NCBI GenBank assembly: GCA_945888705.1
Contig: CAMDAQ010000009.1
Coordinates: 1-39,905 of the forward strand
Length of the DNA stretch: 39,905 bases
Origin: Singulisphaera sp. GP187
GTDB lineage: Bacteria; Planctomycetota; Phycisphaerae; Phycisphaerales; SM1A02
Direction: 5' to 3'
Shown here: one piece after another, positions 1 through 9,815 of the stretch
How the letters are laid out: every line of letters starts with the position of its first letter
Numbering within the stretch: the stretch's first letter is position 1
Notes under the pieces: model-generated
What the model saw: the letters and a program-made list of their open reading frames with translations, nothing else
The model's database searches: none
Told to the model about the DNA's origin: nothing
Made by a program: the position numbers and the translations under genes

Positions 1-1863
1 CCCGTCACGACCCTGCTCGCCATCGCCACCACAGCCATCGCCCACGACGGCATCGAGGAGCACGGTCGCCGCCATCGGCTGCCGTGGTTCCATGCGCAGT
101 CGCAGCAGGAGCGCGTCTACGGCCAGGGCGGCGAGGGCGGCCGGATGGACCAGCGATCGCTCGCCGGTTTCTCGCTGCTGCAGGATGGGTTCACCGTCAT
201 CGGCCTGCCCGACACGCAGAACTATGCCAGTGACTTCCCCCAGATCTTCACGGCCCAGACCAACTGGGTCGTCGCGAGCCGCGATGCGCTCGACATCCGC
301 TTCGTGTCGCACTACGGCGACATCGTCAACAATGCCGACCAGGTCCTGCAGTGGGATCGCGCGGATGTGTCGATGCGGGTGCTGGATGACTCGGGCCTTG
401 CCTACGGCGTGTGCCCCGGCAACCATGACCTGACGCCCAGCGGTGGATCGGGCCAGCCATTCATCCCGCAGGAGTATGTGGCGCGCTTTGGACCCGCGCG
501 CTTCGCTGGCGATTCCTTCTTCAAGGGTGGGAGCGCCAGCGGCCTGAGCAGCTACCAGTTCTTCACTGCCGGCGGCGTGGACTTCCTTGCGCTCCATCTC
601 GCCTGCGACATGCCGATCGAGGAACTTGCCTGGGCACAGGGCGTGCTCGATGCGAACAAGCGCCGATGCGTGATGGTCACCACGCACCGCTACCTGCAGG
701 ATGCCGAGGACTACACCGCGGGCGTGCCGCTCGTGTCATCGGGTCGCTATCCGTCGGTCTGGTACGGCGTCGAAGGCACGTACCACCCGCAGGGCATCCA
801 GAGCGAGGAAGCCTGGCAGTGGTTCCTGCGCAAGAACACGAACATCTTCCTCGTGAACTGCGGGCACTTCCACGAGGAGTTCCGGCAGGTCAGCCAGAAC
901 GTGGCGGGCAAGCCGGTGCACGAGGTGCTCGCCGACTTCCAGGACGATCCCAACGGCGGTGACGGCTGGCTGCGCATCATGAAGTTCGACACCGTCAGCG
1001 GCACGATCGATGTGGACACGTACTCGCCCACCCTTCAGGCGATCCGCACCGCCGACGAGAGCGACTTCACGCTCGCGGTCAACTTCGCGGACTACCGGTT
1101 GCCGATCGACCGCGGCTTCAAGGCCTACCAACAGGGCGTGAACGGATACCAGGGCACGCAAGACACCTGGGTGAGCCAGCAGAATCCCAACACGAGCTAC
1201 GGCAACAACGACACGCGCGTCTCCGACGACGACACCGCCAACTCGATCTTCACCGACTACCGCGGCCAAGCCCTCGTGCGGTTCGACGGCATCATCGGGC
1301 CGGGTCAAGTGCCCGCGGGCTCCACGATCAGCAACGCGACCTTGGTGATCGACGTGCCGGACGACATCGACACGCCCCTCTATAACCCGTCGTTCTTCGT
1401 GTACGAGGTGATCCGCAGTTGGAACGAGTCATCGACCTGGAATTCGCTCGGTGGTGGGCTCTCGCCGGGCGCCGACCTCGGCGCGCAGGTGGGCTCGTTC
1501 CTTGGCGACAGCGTCCCTAACGGTGACGCGATGCGCCGCATCAACGTCACGGCGGCGGTGCAGGCGTGGGCGAACGGCTCGCCGAACTACGGGCTCGCCA
1601 TCCTGCCGCAGATCATCAGCGGCAACGACGATGGCATCGAGATCCGTTCGAGCGAGAACGGCAATACGATCCTCCGCCCTCGGCTGGAGATCACCTATGC
1701 CGTCACGCCGACCGGCCCTGACCTCGACGGCGACGGCGTGGTGGGCGGCTCCGACCTGGCGGTCCTGCTCGGCGCGTGGGGTGGAAGCGGCGCGGCCGAC
1801 CTCGACGGCAACGGCGTGGTCGATGGCGGGGACCTGGCGATCGTGCTCGGCTCGTGGGGCTGA
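1..1863 (+). CDS. Secreted metallophosphoesterase with DNRLRE-like domain and C-terminal GC-type dockerin-like tail (5' truncated by window edge)
   Basis: Frame 1 is open from base 1: PVTTLLAIATTAIAHDG (signal-peptide-like) precedes the listed Met at 145. Metallophosphoesterase motifs GLPDTQNY, HYGDIVNN, GNHD, NCGHFHEE. C-terminus DLDGDGVVGGSDLAVLLGAWG...DLDGNGVVDGGDLAIVLGSWG. Confidence 0.85.
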   Translation, partial: PVTTLLAIATTAIAHDGIEEHGRRHRLPWFHAQSQQERVYGQGGEGGRMDQRSLAGFSLLQDGFTVIGLPDTQNYASDFPQIFTAQTNWVVASRDALDIRFVSHYGDIVNNADQVLQWDRADVSMRVLDDSGLAYGVCPGNHDLTPSGGSGQPFIPQEYVARFGPARFAGDSFFKGGSASGLSSYQFFTAGGVDFLALHLACDMPIEELAWAQGVLDANKRRCVMVTTHRYLQDAEDYTAGVPLVSSGRYPSVWYGVEGTYHPQGIQSEEAWQWFLRKNTNIFLVNCGHFHEEFRQVSQNVAGKPVHEVLADFQDDPNGGDGWLRIMKFDTVSGTIDVDTYSPTLQAIRTADESDFTLAVNFADYRLPIDRGFKAYQQGVNGYQGTQDTWVSQQNPNTSYGNNDTRVSDDDTANSIFTDYRGQALVRFDGIIGPGQVPAGSTISNATLVIDVPDDIDTPLYNPSFFVYEVIRSWNESSTWNSLGGGLSPGADLGAQVGSFLGDSVPNGDAMRRINVTAAVQAWANGSPNYGLAILPQIISGNDDGIEIRSSENGNTILRPRLEITYAVTPTGPDLDGDGVVGGSDLAVLLGAWGGSGAADLDGNGVVDGGDLAIVLGSWG

Positions 1864-1979
1864 GCGGATCGGCTTGCGAGATGTGAGCGGAACGCTTACG
1901 AGCTCCTGACCCATCCCCATCACAGCCCTTGCATCGGACGCGAATACTCCTGACGGCCTGCGTGCCACAAGGAGAAACC

Positions 1980-3830
1980 ATGCTGCAGACAGCCTCGATC
2001 ACCGCGTCCGTCCTCGCTCTGTCTTCAACCGCCCTCGCCGGATCGGCCCTGCCCACCATCGCCGTGGGCGACGTCGTCGGTGGCCGAGCGGTCCTGATCG
2101 CTCGCCCCAGTGCCGGTACCGGCACGCTGACCATCGAGGTCGCCCGCGACAGCGCCTTCTCCGACCTCGTCTCGGCGTCGTCGGTTGATGTCGACAACGC
2201 CTTGGTCCCCGGCAAGATCGTCGTCAACGGTCTGCAGGCGGGCCAGTACTTCGCACGCGTGATCGATGGATCGCAGTCACGGACCGCGACCTTCACGATG
2301 CGCGCCACGCCGGTGGCGCAGGCTGATCGCTCCGAGGGTGCGCGCTTCGGCGTGACCGGAGACTGGCGCGGCGACGTCGGGCTGTTCACCGCCATCGGCA
2401 ACGCCGACGAGCGTGGCCTCGAGTTCTTCGTCAAGTTGGGTGACACGATCTACGGGGACGTGGCGAGCCCAGCCGTGCCCAATGGTCCGGCGGCGACCCT
2501 CGATGAGTTCCGCGCCAAGCACATCGAGAACTATGCACCGAGCTACGGCATCGACCCGTGGGGCGAGCTCGCCTCGGCCATGCCCACGTTCGCGATGATC
2601 GATGACCACGAGGTGACCAACAACTTCTGCGGTGGCGCGTTTGACGCGGCGAGCGGCTGGTACAACCAGGGCAGCCTCTACGTGAACGGACTGCAGGCCT
2701 TCGTCGAGCACAACCCGATGGTCGCCGCGACCTGGTCAGCCACGGGCAATCCCGCGTTCGACGCGCGCATGGCGGGCCGTCCCGACCTCTACCGTTCGTT
2801 CGCGTGGGGCGAGGATGCCGCCGTGTTCATGGTAGATGCGCGCAGCTTCCGTGACGCGAATCTCACGCCTGTCGTGAACCCGTTCGACCCGGCCGAAGTT
2901 GGAGCATTCCTTCAGGCGAGCTTCGATCCCACGCGCACGATGCTCGGGGTGCCGCAGGTCCAGCGGCTGCTTGCCGACCTTGCGCAGGCTCAGGCGCGTG
3001 GCGTGACGTGGAAGTTCCTGATGACGTCGATGCCGTTCCAGAACTTCGGACCGCTGGCGGGCGAGGATCGCTGGGAGGGCTACGCCGCCGAGCGCGCGTT
3101 CATCCTGCAGCAGGCCGCGGCGCTGGGAATCACGAACCTCGTCTTCGTGACGGCCGACTTCCACGGAACGATCGTCAACGACATCACCGTGCCGAACCCG
3201 GCGAACCCGTTCCAGCAGCTCTTCACGGGCGCGTTCGAGATCATCACGGGATCGGTCGCCTACTCGGCGCCCGCTGGCCCGACCTTCGCGCAGCTTGGCT
3301 TGGCGACCGGTGCACTGACTCCTCAACAGTTCGCGTTCTACCAGACGCTGCCGAATGCGTCGAAGGATGTGTTCGTGCAGGGCTTGCTCGATCAGGTGAT
3401 CGGTGGCTACGGCTATTCGCCGACCGGTATCCAGGATCCGTCGATCGACGCGACCTTCAGCGTCGGTGGTCCGGTCGCCGTGCACCACTATGGTTGGACC
3501 GAGTTCGATGTCGATGCCCAGACCAAGGACCTGACGCTGACGACCTACGGCGTCGATTGGTACTCGCCTGCCGAGGTCATTGCCGACCCTCAGGCAATCA
3601 TCGCCCGTCCCATCACCATCCGCCAGCAGTTCACCGTGAAGGCGCGTGGCCTGCCGGCCTGCCCTGGGGATCTCAACGGTGACCGCGTCGTCGACGGTGC
3701 CGACCTGGGTGCCATGCTCGAGTCCTGGGGAACCTGCGCAGGCTCCTGCGCCGCCGATCTGAACGGCAGTGGCAGCGTCGACGGCGACGATCTCGCCGTG
3801 CTGCTCGCCTCGTGGGGCGGTGACTGCTGA
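1980..3830 (+). CDS. PhoD-like alkaline phosphatase with dockerin-like C-terminus
   Basis: ATG at 1980 after AGGAG; signal peptide MLQTASITASVLALSSTALAG. PhoD-type motifs (KLGDTIYGD, MIDDHEVTNNF, FVTADFHG). C-terminal DLNGDRVVDGADLGAMLESWG / DLNGSGSVDGDDLAVLLASWG. Confidence 0.88.
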   Translation: MLQTASITASVLALSSTALAGSALPTIAVGDVVGGRAVLIARPSAGTGTLTIEVARDSAFSDLVSASSVDVDNALVPGKIVVNGLQAGQYFARVIDGSQSRTATFTMRATPVAQADRSEGARFGVTGDWRGDVGLFTAIGNADERGLEFFVKLGDTIYGDVASPAVPNGPAATLDEFRAKHIENYAPSYGIDPWGELASAMPTFAMIDDHEVTNNFCGGAFDAASGWYNQGSLYVNGLQAFVEHNPMVAATWSATGNPAFDARMAGRPDLYRSFAWGEDAAVFMVDARSFRDANLTPVVNPFDPAEVGAFLQASFDPTRTMLGVPQVQRLLADLAQAQARGVTWKFLMTSMPFQNFGPLAGEDRWEGYAAERAFILQQAAALGITNLVFVTADFHGTIVNDITVPNPANPFQQLFTGAFEIITGSVAYSAPAGPTFAQLGLATGALTPQQFAFYQTLPNASKDVFVQGLLDQVIGGYGYSPTGIQDPSIDATFSVGGPVAVHHYGWTEFDVDAQTKDLTLTTYGVDWYSPAEVIADPQAIIARPITIRQQFTVKARGLPACPGDLNGDRVVDGADLGAMLESWGTCAGSCAADLNGSGSVDGDDLAVLLASWGGDC

Positions 3831-3859
3831 GACGTGGGTTCGAAACTTCGGTCGGAGCG

Positions 3860-3887
3860 GCACGGGCGTCCTTCGGGGCGCCCGTGC
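3860..3887 (+). terminator. Strong hairpin after the PhoD-like gene, GCACGGGCGTCC-TTCG-GGGCGCCCGTGC, no U-tract
   Basis: 12-bp stem (one G-U) with C(UUCG)G tetraloop, 30 nt after the stop codon, followed by TGCGTTG. Confidence 0.6.
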
Positions 3888-3991
3888 TGCGTTGCGATTC
3901 GGCAGTCGGCGATGCCGATTCTCATGATTCCCTTGTCCGATCTTGACCAATTGCTTGCGGATGGTGACGAGGCTCCCACCCGGAGACCATC

Positions 3992-6931
3992 ATGATCACC
4001 GCTGCCATTGCGATCGTTGCCCTTGCCGGAACCCCAGACATCACGCTCGAGTTCCTAGGCCGGACCATCTCGGGCGGGTACGACGTCTCGGCCGCCGAGG
4101 TGGTGGCCTATGACCCTGCGACGCAGCGCGCCTTCGTGGCCAACGCCCTCGCGAATGCCGTCGACCTGGTCGACCTCTCCGACCCGTCTGCGCCGGTGCG
4201 AGTCGGCTCGATCTCGCTGCTTCCCTTCGGTGGTGGGCTGCAGAGCGTGGCGACCCGCAATGGACTCGTGGCGCTCGCGGTCGAGGCTATTCCGAAGACC
4301 GATCCCGGCAAGGTGGTCTTCATGGACACATCCGGCACGATCATCACGGCGGTGACCGTTGGGGCACTCCCGGATCATGTCTCATTCACGCCTGACGGGA
4401 CGCGGCTGGTCGTCTGCAATGAGGGCGAGCCCGACCTGAACTATGCCGTCGATCCCGAAGGATCGATCTCGGTCATCGACGTCAGCGGAACGACGATCGA
4501 GCAGTCGGATGTCGTGACACTGGGTTTCAACGGGCTCCCCGCAGGCACGGTCGATCCCTCGATCATCGCGTTCGGCGCCAACGCACCGACCCTCGCCCAG
4601 GACCTTGAGCCGGAGTACGCATCCGTGGCGTCCGACTCCCGGTCGGCGGTGGTGACCTTGCAGGAACACAGCGCCGTGGTCTTCGTCGATCTCACCATCC
4701 CTGCCATCACCGCCATCCGGCCGCTTGGCCTGAAGGACCATGCCGAAGGCGTACCGAGCCTGGTCACGGCCACGCTGTCCAGTGTTCCGTCGCTCGGCTC
4801 GACGGCCGCGGGCCAGGCGATCGAGCTCGGTGGCTTCAGCGGCCTCTGGCTCGACTCCATCAATCCAGCCACCGGTGTGATCACGTTCCTCGCCAATACG
4901 GATCGTGGACCGAACTGCGAACCGGTGAACGTGGATGGCGATCCGGCGCTCGAGCGCCCGTTCCCGTTGCCGGACTTCCAGCCGCGCGTCTGCACACTGA
5001 CGTACGACCCGTCGACCAATGCAGTTGCGTTGGCGGGAGAGATCCTCTTGCGCAAGCCTGACGGATCCCCGCTGACTGGCCTGCCCAACGTGCTCGGTCA
5101 GTCTGCCGGTCTGGCGAACACGGACGAGCAGCCGTGCGATCTGCGGGGCAATCCCATCGCGCTCGATCCGCTGGGTGCGGATCTCGAGGGCATCGTGCGG
5201 ACCAGTGATGGGTCGCTCTGGCTGTGCGATGAGTATCGCCCCTCGCTGTTCCGGTTCGATGCGACCGGCCTGATGCTGGCCCGCTACGTGCCTCTAGGCG
5301 CCAATGCGTACGGGAGCACGTTGGGCACCGAGGCATTCCCCGCGGTCTACGCGCAGCGGCGCGACAACCGCGGCTTCGAGGCGATCGCCGTCTGGAACGA
5401 CCGCGTCTACTGCTTCGTGCAGAGCCCCCTCGACAATCCCGACGTGGCCAATGACGCGAACTCCAAGGCATCCCGGAACATCCGGATTGCCGTGTTCGAT
5501 CCCTCGACCGAGACGGTCGTCGAGGAGTACCTCTACGTGCTCGAAGGCGGAGCAAGCGACAAGATCGGTGATGCCTGTGCGTCCGGCCCCGGCCGATTCC
5601 TGGTGATCGAGCGCGACAGTGCCGTCGGCGCCTCGAGCCTGAAGAAGATCTTCGAGATCGATCTTGCGGGGGCAACGGACCTCTCGACGCTTCCCGCCAG
5701 CGTGACCGGTCCGGGCGGCACGCTCGACCGAATGACGTCGGCCCAGCTCGCCGCCGCGGGCATCGTCCCGGTGAGCAAGTCCGTCCGTGTCGATCTTGCT
5801 GCCGCCGGCTACGCCGCCATCGGCGACAAGGTGGAGGGACTCGCGATGCGCGATCGATCCACGCTGTTCGTGATCAATGACAACGACTTCCAGATGCAGG
5901 GCACGTTCGACCCTTCGACCGGCTTGCTGACACGCAATCCCTCACCCGTCGACTCCGTGCTCGGCATCATCACCTTTGGTGGCAATGGGATCGACCCTAC
6001 GGACCAGGATGGTGGCAACATCATTCGCGCGTGGCCGGTGTTCGGCGCGTACATGCCCGATGCAGTGGCGAGCTTCTCGGCAGGCGGTCAGGACTACTTC
6101 GTGACCGCCAACGAGGGCGACGCCCGCGAGTGGGGAAGCTTTACCGACGGCACGCCTGTCAGCACCGCGACGGTGGTGCTCGACCCGCAGGTCTTCCCCG
6201 GCCGAGCCTGGCTGAAGGGCAACGCGCGTCTGGGTCGCCTGCAGGTCCGGAAGGACCTTGGGGACCTTGATGGGGACGGCGACTACGACCGGCTGGTCGC
6301 CTTCGGGGCACGCAGTTTTTCGATCTGGAATGCGCAGGGCGATCGGGTCTGGGACTCCGGCGACCAGTTGGAGCAGATCACGGCGGCTCGCTTCCCAGCG
6401 AACTTCAACTGCAGCAACACCAACAACTCCCGCGACAACCGCAGCCGGCAAAAGGGGCCTGAGCCGGAAGGTGTGACGGTCGGAACCGTGGCAGGCAAGC
6501 AGTACATGTTCGGTTGCCTTGAGCGTGTGGGTGGCGTCATGGCGTGGTGCATCGACGATCCTGCCGCACCGATCTTCCAGGACTACGTGAATCCCCGTGA
6601 CTTCACCCAGTTGCCCTTCCTTGGCAACGCTGGGGACCTCGGTTCCGAGGGGCTGGCATTCGTACGCGGCGATGACTCCCCCAACGGCAAGCCGCTGGTC
6701 CTGGTGGCCAACGAGGTCAGCGGGACGCTGTCGGTGCTCCAGGTCAACGTGTCATGCTCAACCGTTGGAGACCTGAACGGCGACTGCGCCATCGATGGCA
6801 CTGATCTCGCCGTCCTGCTGGGGGGCTGGGGCCCCTGTGTCCCGGGTGAGGCCTGCCCGGCCGACCTCGACAGCAACGGCCTCGTGGACGGGGGAGACCT
6901 GGCTCAGTTGCTCGGAGTTTGGGGCCTGTGA
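3992..6931 (+). CDS. Choice-of-anchor I-like protein with embedded esterase-like phytase domain and dockerin-like C-terminus
   Basis: Choice-of-anchor I-like N- and C-parts (AEVVAYDPATQRAFVANA; DLDGDGDYDRLVAFGARSFSIWN) flank a phytase/esterase-like segment (FSGLWLDSINPATGVITFLANTDRGPN, ADLEGIVRTSDGSLWLCDEYRPSLFRFD). C-terminal DLNGDCAIDGTDLAVLLGGWG / DLDSNGLVDGGDLAQLLGVWG. Confidence 0.8.
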   Translation: MITAAIAIVALAGTPDITLEFLGRTISGGYDVSAAEVVAYDPATQRAFVANALANAVDLVDLSDPSAPVRVGSISLLPFGGGLQSVATRNGLVALAVEAIPKTDPGKVVFMDTSGTIITAVTVGALPDHVSFTPDGTRLVVCNEGEPDLNYAVDPEGSISVIDVSGTTIEQSDVVTLGFNGLPAGTVDPSIIAFGANAPTLAQDLEPEYASVASDSRSAVVTLQEHSAVVFVDLTIPAITAIRPLGLKDHAEGVPSLVTATLSSVPSLGSTAAGQAIELGGFSGLWLDSINPATGVITFLANTDRGPNCEPVNVDGDPALERPFPLPDFQPRVCTLTYDPSTNAVALAGEILLRKPDGSPLTGLPNVLGQSAGLANTDEQPCDLRGNPIALDPLGADLEGIVRTSDGSLWLCDEYRPSLFRFDATGLMLARYVPLGANAYGSTLGTEAFPAVYAQRRDNRGFEAIAVWNDRVYCFVQSPLDNPDVANDANSKASRNIRIAVFDPSTETVVEEYLYVLEGGASDKIGDACASGPGRFLVIERDSAVGASSLKKIFEIDLAGATDLSTLPASVTGPGGTLDRMTSAQLAAAGIVPVSKSVRVDLAAAGYAAIGDKVEGLAMRDRSTLFVINDNDFQMQGTFDPSTGLLTRNPSPVDSVLGIITFGGNGIDPTDQDGGNIIRAWPVFGAYMPDAVASFSAGGQDYFVTANEGDAREWGSFTDGTPVSTATVVLDPQVFPGRAWLKGNARLGRLQVRKDLGDLDGDGDYDRLVAFGARSFSIWNAQGDRVWDSGDQLEQITAARFPANFNCSNTNNSRDNRSRQKGPEPEGVTVGTVAGKQYMFGCLERVGGVMAWCIDDPAAPIFQDYVNPRDFTQLPFLGNAGDLGSEGLAFVRGDDSPNGKPLVLVANEVSGTLSVLQVNVSCSTVGDLNGDCAIDGTDLAVLLGGWGPCVPGEACPADLDSNGLVDGGDLAQLLGVWGL

Positions 6932-7074
6932 TCTTTGCGACATCTTGACATTGGCTGAACGTGCCGTGAGTGCCAAACCTCGATGCTTCTTCTGGTTGAG
7001 AGGGTCGACAGGGCCCCCGAGCGTCGGGGTGTGTCAAAGCAGTTCACCTTTCCCTTCCTGAGAGGACTCTCACC

Positions 7075-7725
7075 ATGAAGTTTGCCTGCCTCACCGCCGG
7101 TCTCGTGGCTGTGGTTGCCACGTCGGCCCACGCCAGCATCCGCATCACCGAAGTCATGAGCTCGAGCAACGGTCTCGGCTCCCCGACGCCGGACTGGATC
7201 GAAGTCACCAACTACGGTTCGAGCGCGATCAGCCTTGCTGGCTGGCGCATCGATGACGGCTCGTTCAACTTTGCCGTGTCGGCTGCCCTCAACGGCATCA
7301 CCTCGATCGGCGCTGGCGAGAGCGTCATCTTCATCGAGTCGGCGGCCGGCGCCGGCATTGCGGGCTTCCGCAACCACTGGGGCGGCCTCGCGGGCCTCCA
7401 GGTCGGCTACTACTCGGGATCTGGCCTCGGCTTCTCGTCGGGCGGCGACGGTGCGTGCCTGTTCGACTCGACCAACGCGATCTTGAGCCAAGTCAACTTC
7501 GGTGCAGCCACGTCCGGCTCGTCGTTCTTCTACGGCTGGACCAGCGCTGGCACCCTTGACTCGACCTACAACGGCGTGGTCAGCACCGTCGGCAGCATCG
7601 GGACGCAGATTGGCTTCTCGTCGACCGGCGACACTGGCTCGCTTGGCACTGCCATCGGCGTTCCAGCCCCCGGCGCGCTCGCGCTTCTGGGCCTCGCTGG
7701 CCTCGCAGGCCGTCGCTCGCGCTGA
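7075..7725 (+). CDS. Secreted lamin-tail-domain-like protein with PEP-CTERM-like sorting tail
   Basis: Signal peptide MKFACLTAGLVAVVATSAHA; IRITEVMSSSNGLGSPTPDWIEVTNYGSSAISLAGWRIDDGS is lamin-tail-like; C-terminus VPAPGALALLGLAGLAGRRSR is a PEP-CTERM-like tripartite signal. Confidence 0.8.
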   Translation: MKFACLTAGLVAVVATSAHASIRITEVMSSSNGLGSPTPDWIEVTNYGSSAISLAGWRIDDGSFNFAVSAALNGITSIGAGESVIFIESAAGAGIAGFRNHWGGLAGLQVGYYSGSGLGFSSGGDGACLFDSTNAILSQVNFGAATSGSSFFYGWTSAGTLDSTYNGVVSTVGSIGTQIGFSSTGDTGSLGTAIGVPAPGALALLGLAGLAGRRSR

Positions 7726-7756
7726 GCGTCGGCTCGACGCAACGTCGCTTTGACTC

Positions 7757-7784
7757 GCACGGGCGTCCCTCGGGACGCCCGTGC
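7757..7784 (+). terminator. Perfect 12-bp hairpin GCACGGGCGTCC-CTCG-GGACGCCCGTGC, no U-tract
   Basis: 32 nt after the stop at 7725; nearly identical to the 3860-3887 hairpin, with the same TGCGTTG tail. Confidence 0.6.
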
Positions 7785-7812
7785 TGCGTTGATGGGTTCT
7801 CACCGACCTGCG

Positions 7813-9777
7813 ATGATCGCCGGCATGCTCCTTGCCGCCGCCCTCGCTGTCGCGTCGTCGCACGTTGCCGCTTCGCAGTCCCCCAAGCCATCGACCACGG
7901 TCTTCGTGGCGCGCGAGGTGATCACGATGGACCCAGGCTGGCCCACGGCCACCTGCGTGGCGGTGCAGGACGGTCGCATCATCTCCGTGGGGCGCACGCT
8001 CGATGACCTCAAGCCATGGCTGACCGCAGCGTCGGCCGGCACGGTCACGATCGACGAGACGTTCAAGGACAAGGTGCTCGTGCCAGGTTTCATCGAGGCG
8101 CATGGCCATCCGCTCGTCGGGGCGATCGCGCTTGCGCAGCCGTGCCTCTCCAACATCCCGATGCCCAGTCCGTACGGCCCGGGCTTCCCCGGCGTGAAGG
8201 ACATCGCGGCCGTGAAGGCGGCGATCGTGGGGCAGCTCGCCGCCACCAAGGACAGCAGCGACCCGGCGCTTTTCTGGGGCTACGACGTCATCGCGATGGG
8301 GCGCCACCTGGACGCGGCCTGGCTCGATGCCATCGATGCCAAGCGGCCCCTGATCGTGTGGGATGCCTCGGAGCACTTCGTCTACGCCAACACCGCGGCC
8401 ATGGCCAAGCGCGGCGTGACGAAGGATGCGCTGGCGGTCACTGGCGTGATGGCCGGGGCCGATGGCCTGCCCAACGGGCAGTTCCTGGGCACTTCGGCGG
8501 CGACGTGGTTCCTGGCGCGGATGGTGCAATCGCTCCTCACGCCGGAGCAGTTGCCCGGGATCATGCAGTACCTCGTCGATCTGGGCTGGCGCAACGGCGT
8601 CACCACCACGAGCGAGATGGCGCTCGGCCAGATCGCCGGCGTCGAGCGCGAGGCAGCACTCTTCCAGTCGTTTTTCCACGATCCGCGCGTGCCGCTGCGC
8701 TGCGTGGCGATCACTGCCGCGAGCGTGGCGCGCGACGCTGATGGTGCGCCGGACACCGCTCGCGTGCGCGTGCTCGAGGAATCGAGCAGCGACAAGCTGG
8801 TCTTCCGTGGCGTGAAGTTCTTTGCCGATGATGCGTTCCTGCCCTTGGGCATGGCCGTGGAGCAGCCGGGCTACACCGATGGCCGAAAGGGCCTGTGGAT
8901 CACGAAGCCCGAGGACATGGTGGCCACCTACCGCCCGTGGTGGGAGGCCGGCTTCCACCTGCACACGCACACCAACGGGAATGCTGGCGTGGATGCCGTG
9001 GTTCGCGCGCTCCGCGGCCTGCAGGAGGCGAAGCCGCGCTTCGATCATCGGTTCACGGTCCAGCACTACGGGATCTCGACGCCGGAGAACGCGCGTGACC
9101 TGGCCACGCTTGGTGGCTTGGCCAGCGTGAATCCGTACTACCTGCACAACCGCGCCGATCTCAACGTGCCGTACCTCGGCACGGACCGCGCGGAACTCTC
9201 CTCCCGCCTGGGCACGCTGGTCGGTGCCGGCGTGGTGACGGCCATGCACACCGACACGCCGGTCTCGCCGCCGATCCCGCTCGAGAGCATGTGGATCGCC
9301 GTGAATCGCATTGGCCGATTCAGCGGGAAGGTGCTCGGCGCAGGGGAGCGCGTGAGCGCGATGCAGGCCCTGAAGATGGTCACGATCGATGCTGCCTACA
9401 CGCTCGGGGTCGAGGACCGTGTGGGGAGCATCCGCACGGGCAAGCTCGCCGACTTCACGGTGCTGGCCCGCAGCCCGCTTGCCGTCGAGTCCATGGCGAT
9501 CCGCGACATCCCGGTGTGGGGCATCGTCGTCGGTGGCGTGAAGCACCCGGTCACGGACATCACGCCGCGCCCGGCCGTGAAGGCCGCGGCGTGGGGCACG
9601 GAGCCGATGGCGCCGCAGCGTGCTCCGCGCGCCTTCGGTGGCCGCTATGCCAACGCAGCCGCGCTCGAGGATCCGCAGGCACTCTCACGGCATCTGGCGG
9701 GCTGCTCGATGGAGTTCTGGCGCACGATGGCGCGCGAGCAGGGGCCGCTCCTGATCCTGAAGCCCGCAGAAGACTGA
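7813..9777 (+). CDS. Exported amidohydrolase family protein (YtcJ-like)
   Basis: ORF 7750-9777; start moved to MIAGMLLAAALAVASSHVAA (signal peptide) because the ORF's first codons overlap the hairpin. Metal-binding GFIEAHGHP, HLHTHTNGNAGVDAVVRAL, AMHTDTPVSPP, VGSIRTGKLADFTVL. Confidence 0.82.
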   Translation: MIAGMLLAAALAVASSHVAASQSPKPSTTVFVAREVITMDPGWPTATCVAVQDGRIISVGRTLDDLKPWLTAASAGTVTIDETFKDKVLVPGFIEAHGHPLVGAIALAQPCLSNIPMPSPYGPGFPGVKDIAAVKAAIVGQLAATKDSSDPALFWGYDVIAMGRHLDAAWLDAIDAKRPLIVWDASEHFVYANTAAMAKRGVTKDALAVTGVMAGADGLPNGQFLGTSAATWFLARMVQSLLTPEQLPGIMQYLVDLGWRNGVTTTSEMALGQIAGVEREAALFQSFFHDPRVPLRCVAITAASVARDADGAPDTARVRVLEESSSDKLVFRGVKFFADDAFLPLGMAVEQPGYTDGRKGLWITKPEDMVATYRPWWEAGFHLHTHTNGNAGVDAVVRALRGLQEAKPRFDHRFTVQHYGISTPENARDLATLGGLASVNPYYLHNRADLNVPYLGTDRAELSSRLGTLVGAGVVTAMHTDTPVSPPIPLESMWIAVNRIGRFSGKVLGAGERVSAMQALKMVTIDAAYTLGVEDRVGSIRTGKLADFTVLARSPLAVESMAIRDIPVWGIVVGGVKHPVTDITPRPAVKAAAWGTEPMAPQRAPRAFGGRYANAAALEDPQALSRHLAGCSMEFWRTMAREQGPLLILKPAED

Positions 9778-9815
9778 TCCCGAAGCTGCCGCAGAGGCGT
9801 GCGCTGGGGGTGCAG

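Noticed and set aside
2736-3950. 404-aa minus-strand ORF opposite the PhoD-like gene
   Set aside because: Antisense shadow; also runs through the intergenic hairpin.
6904-9546. 880-aa minus-strand ORF opposite the PEP-CTERM protein and amidohydrolase genes
   Set aside because: R/H/A/D-rich shadow translation typical of high-GC antisense frames; both plus-strand genes have clear domains and signal peptides.
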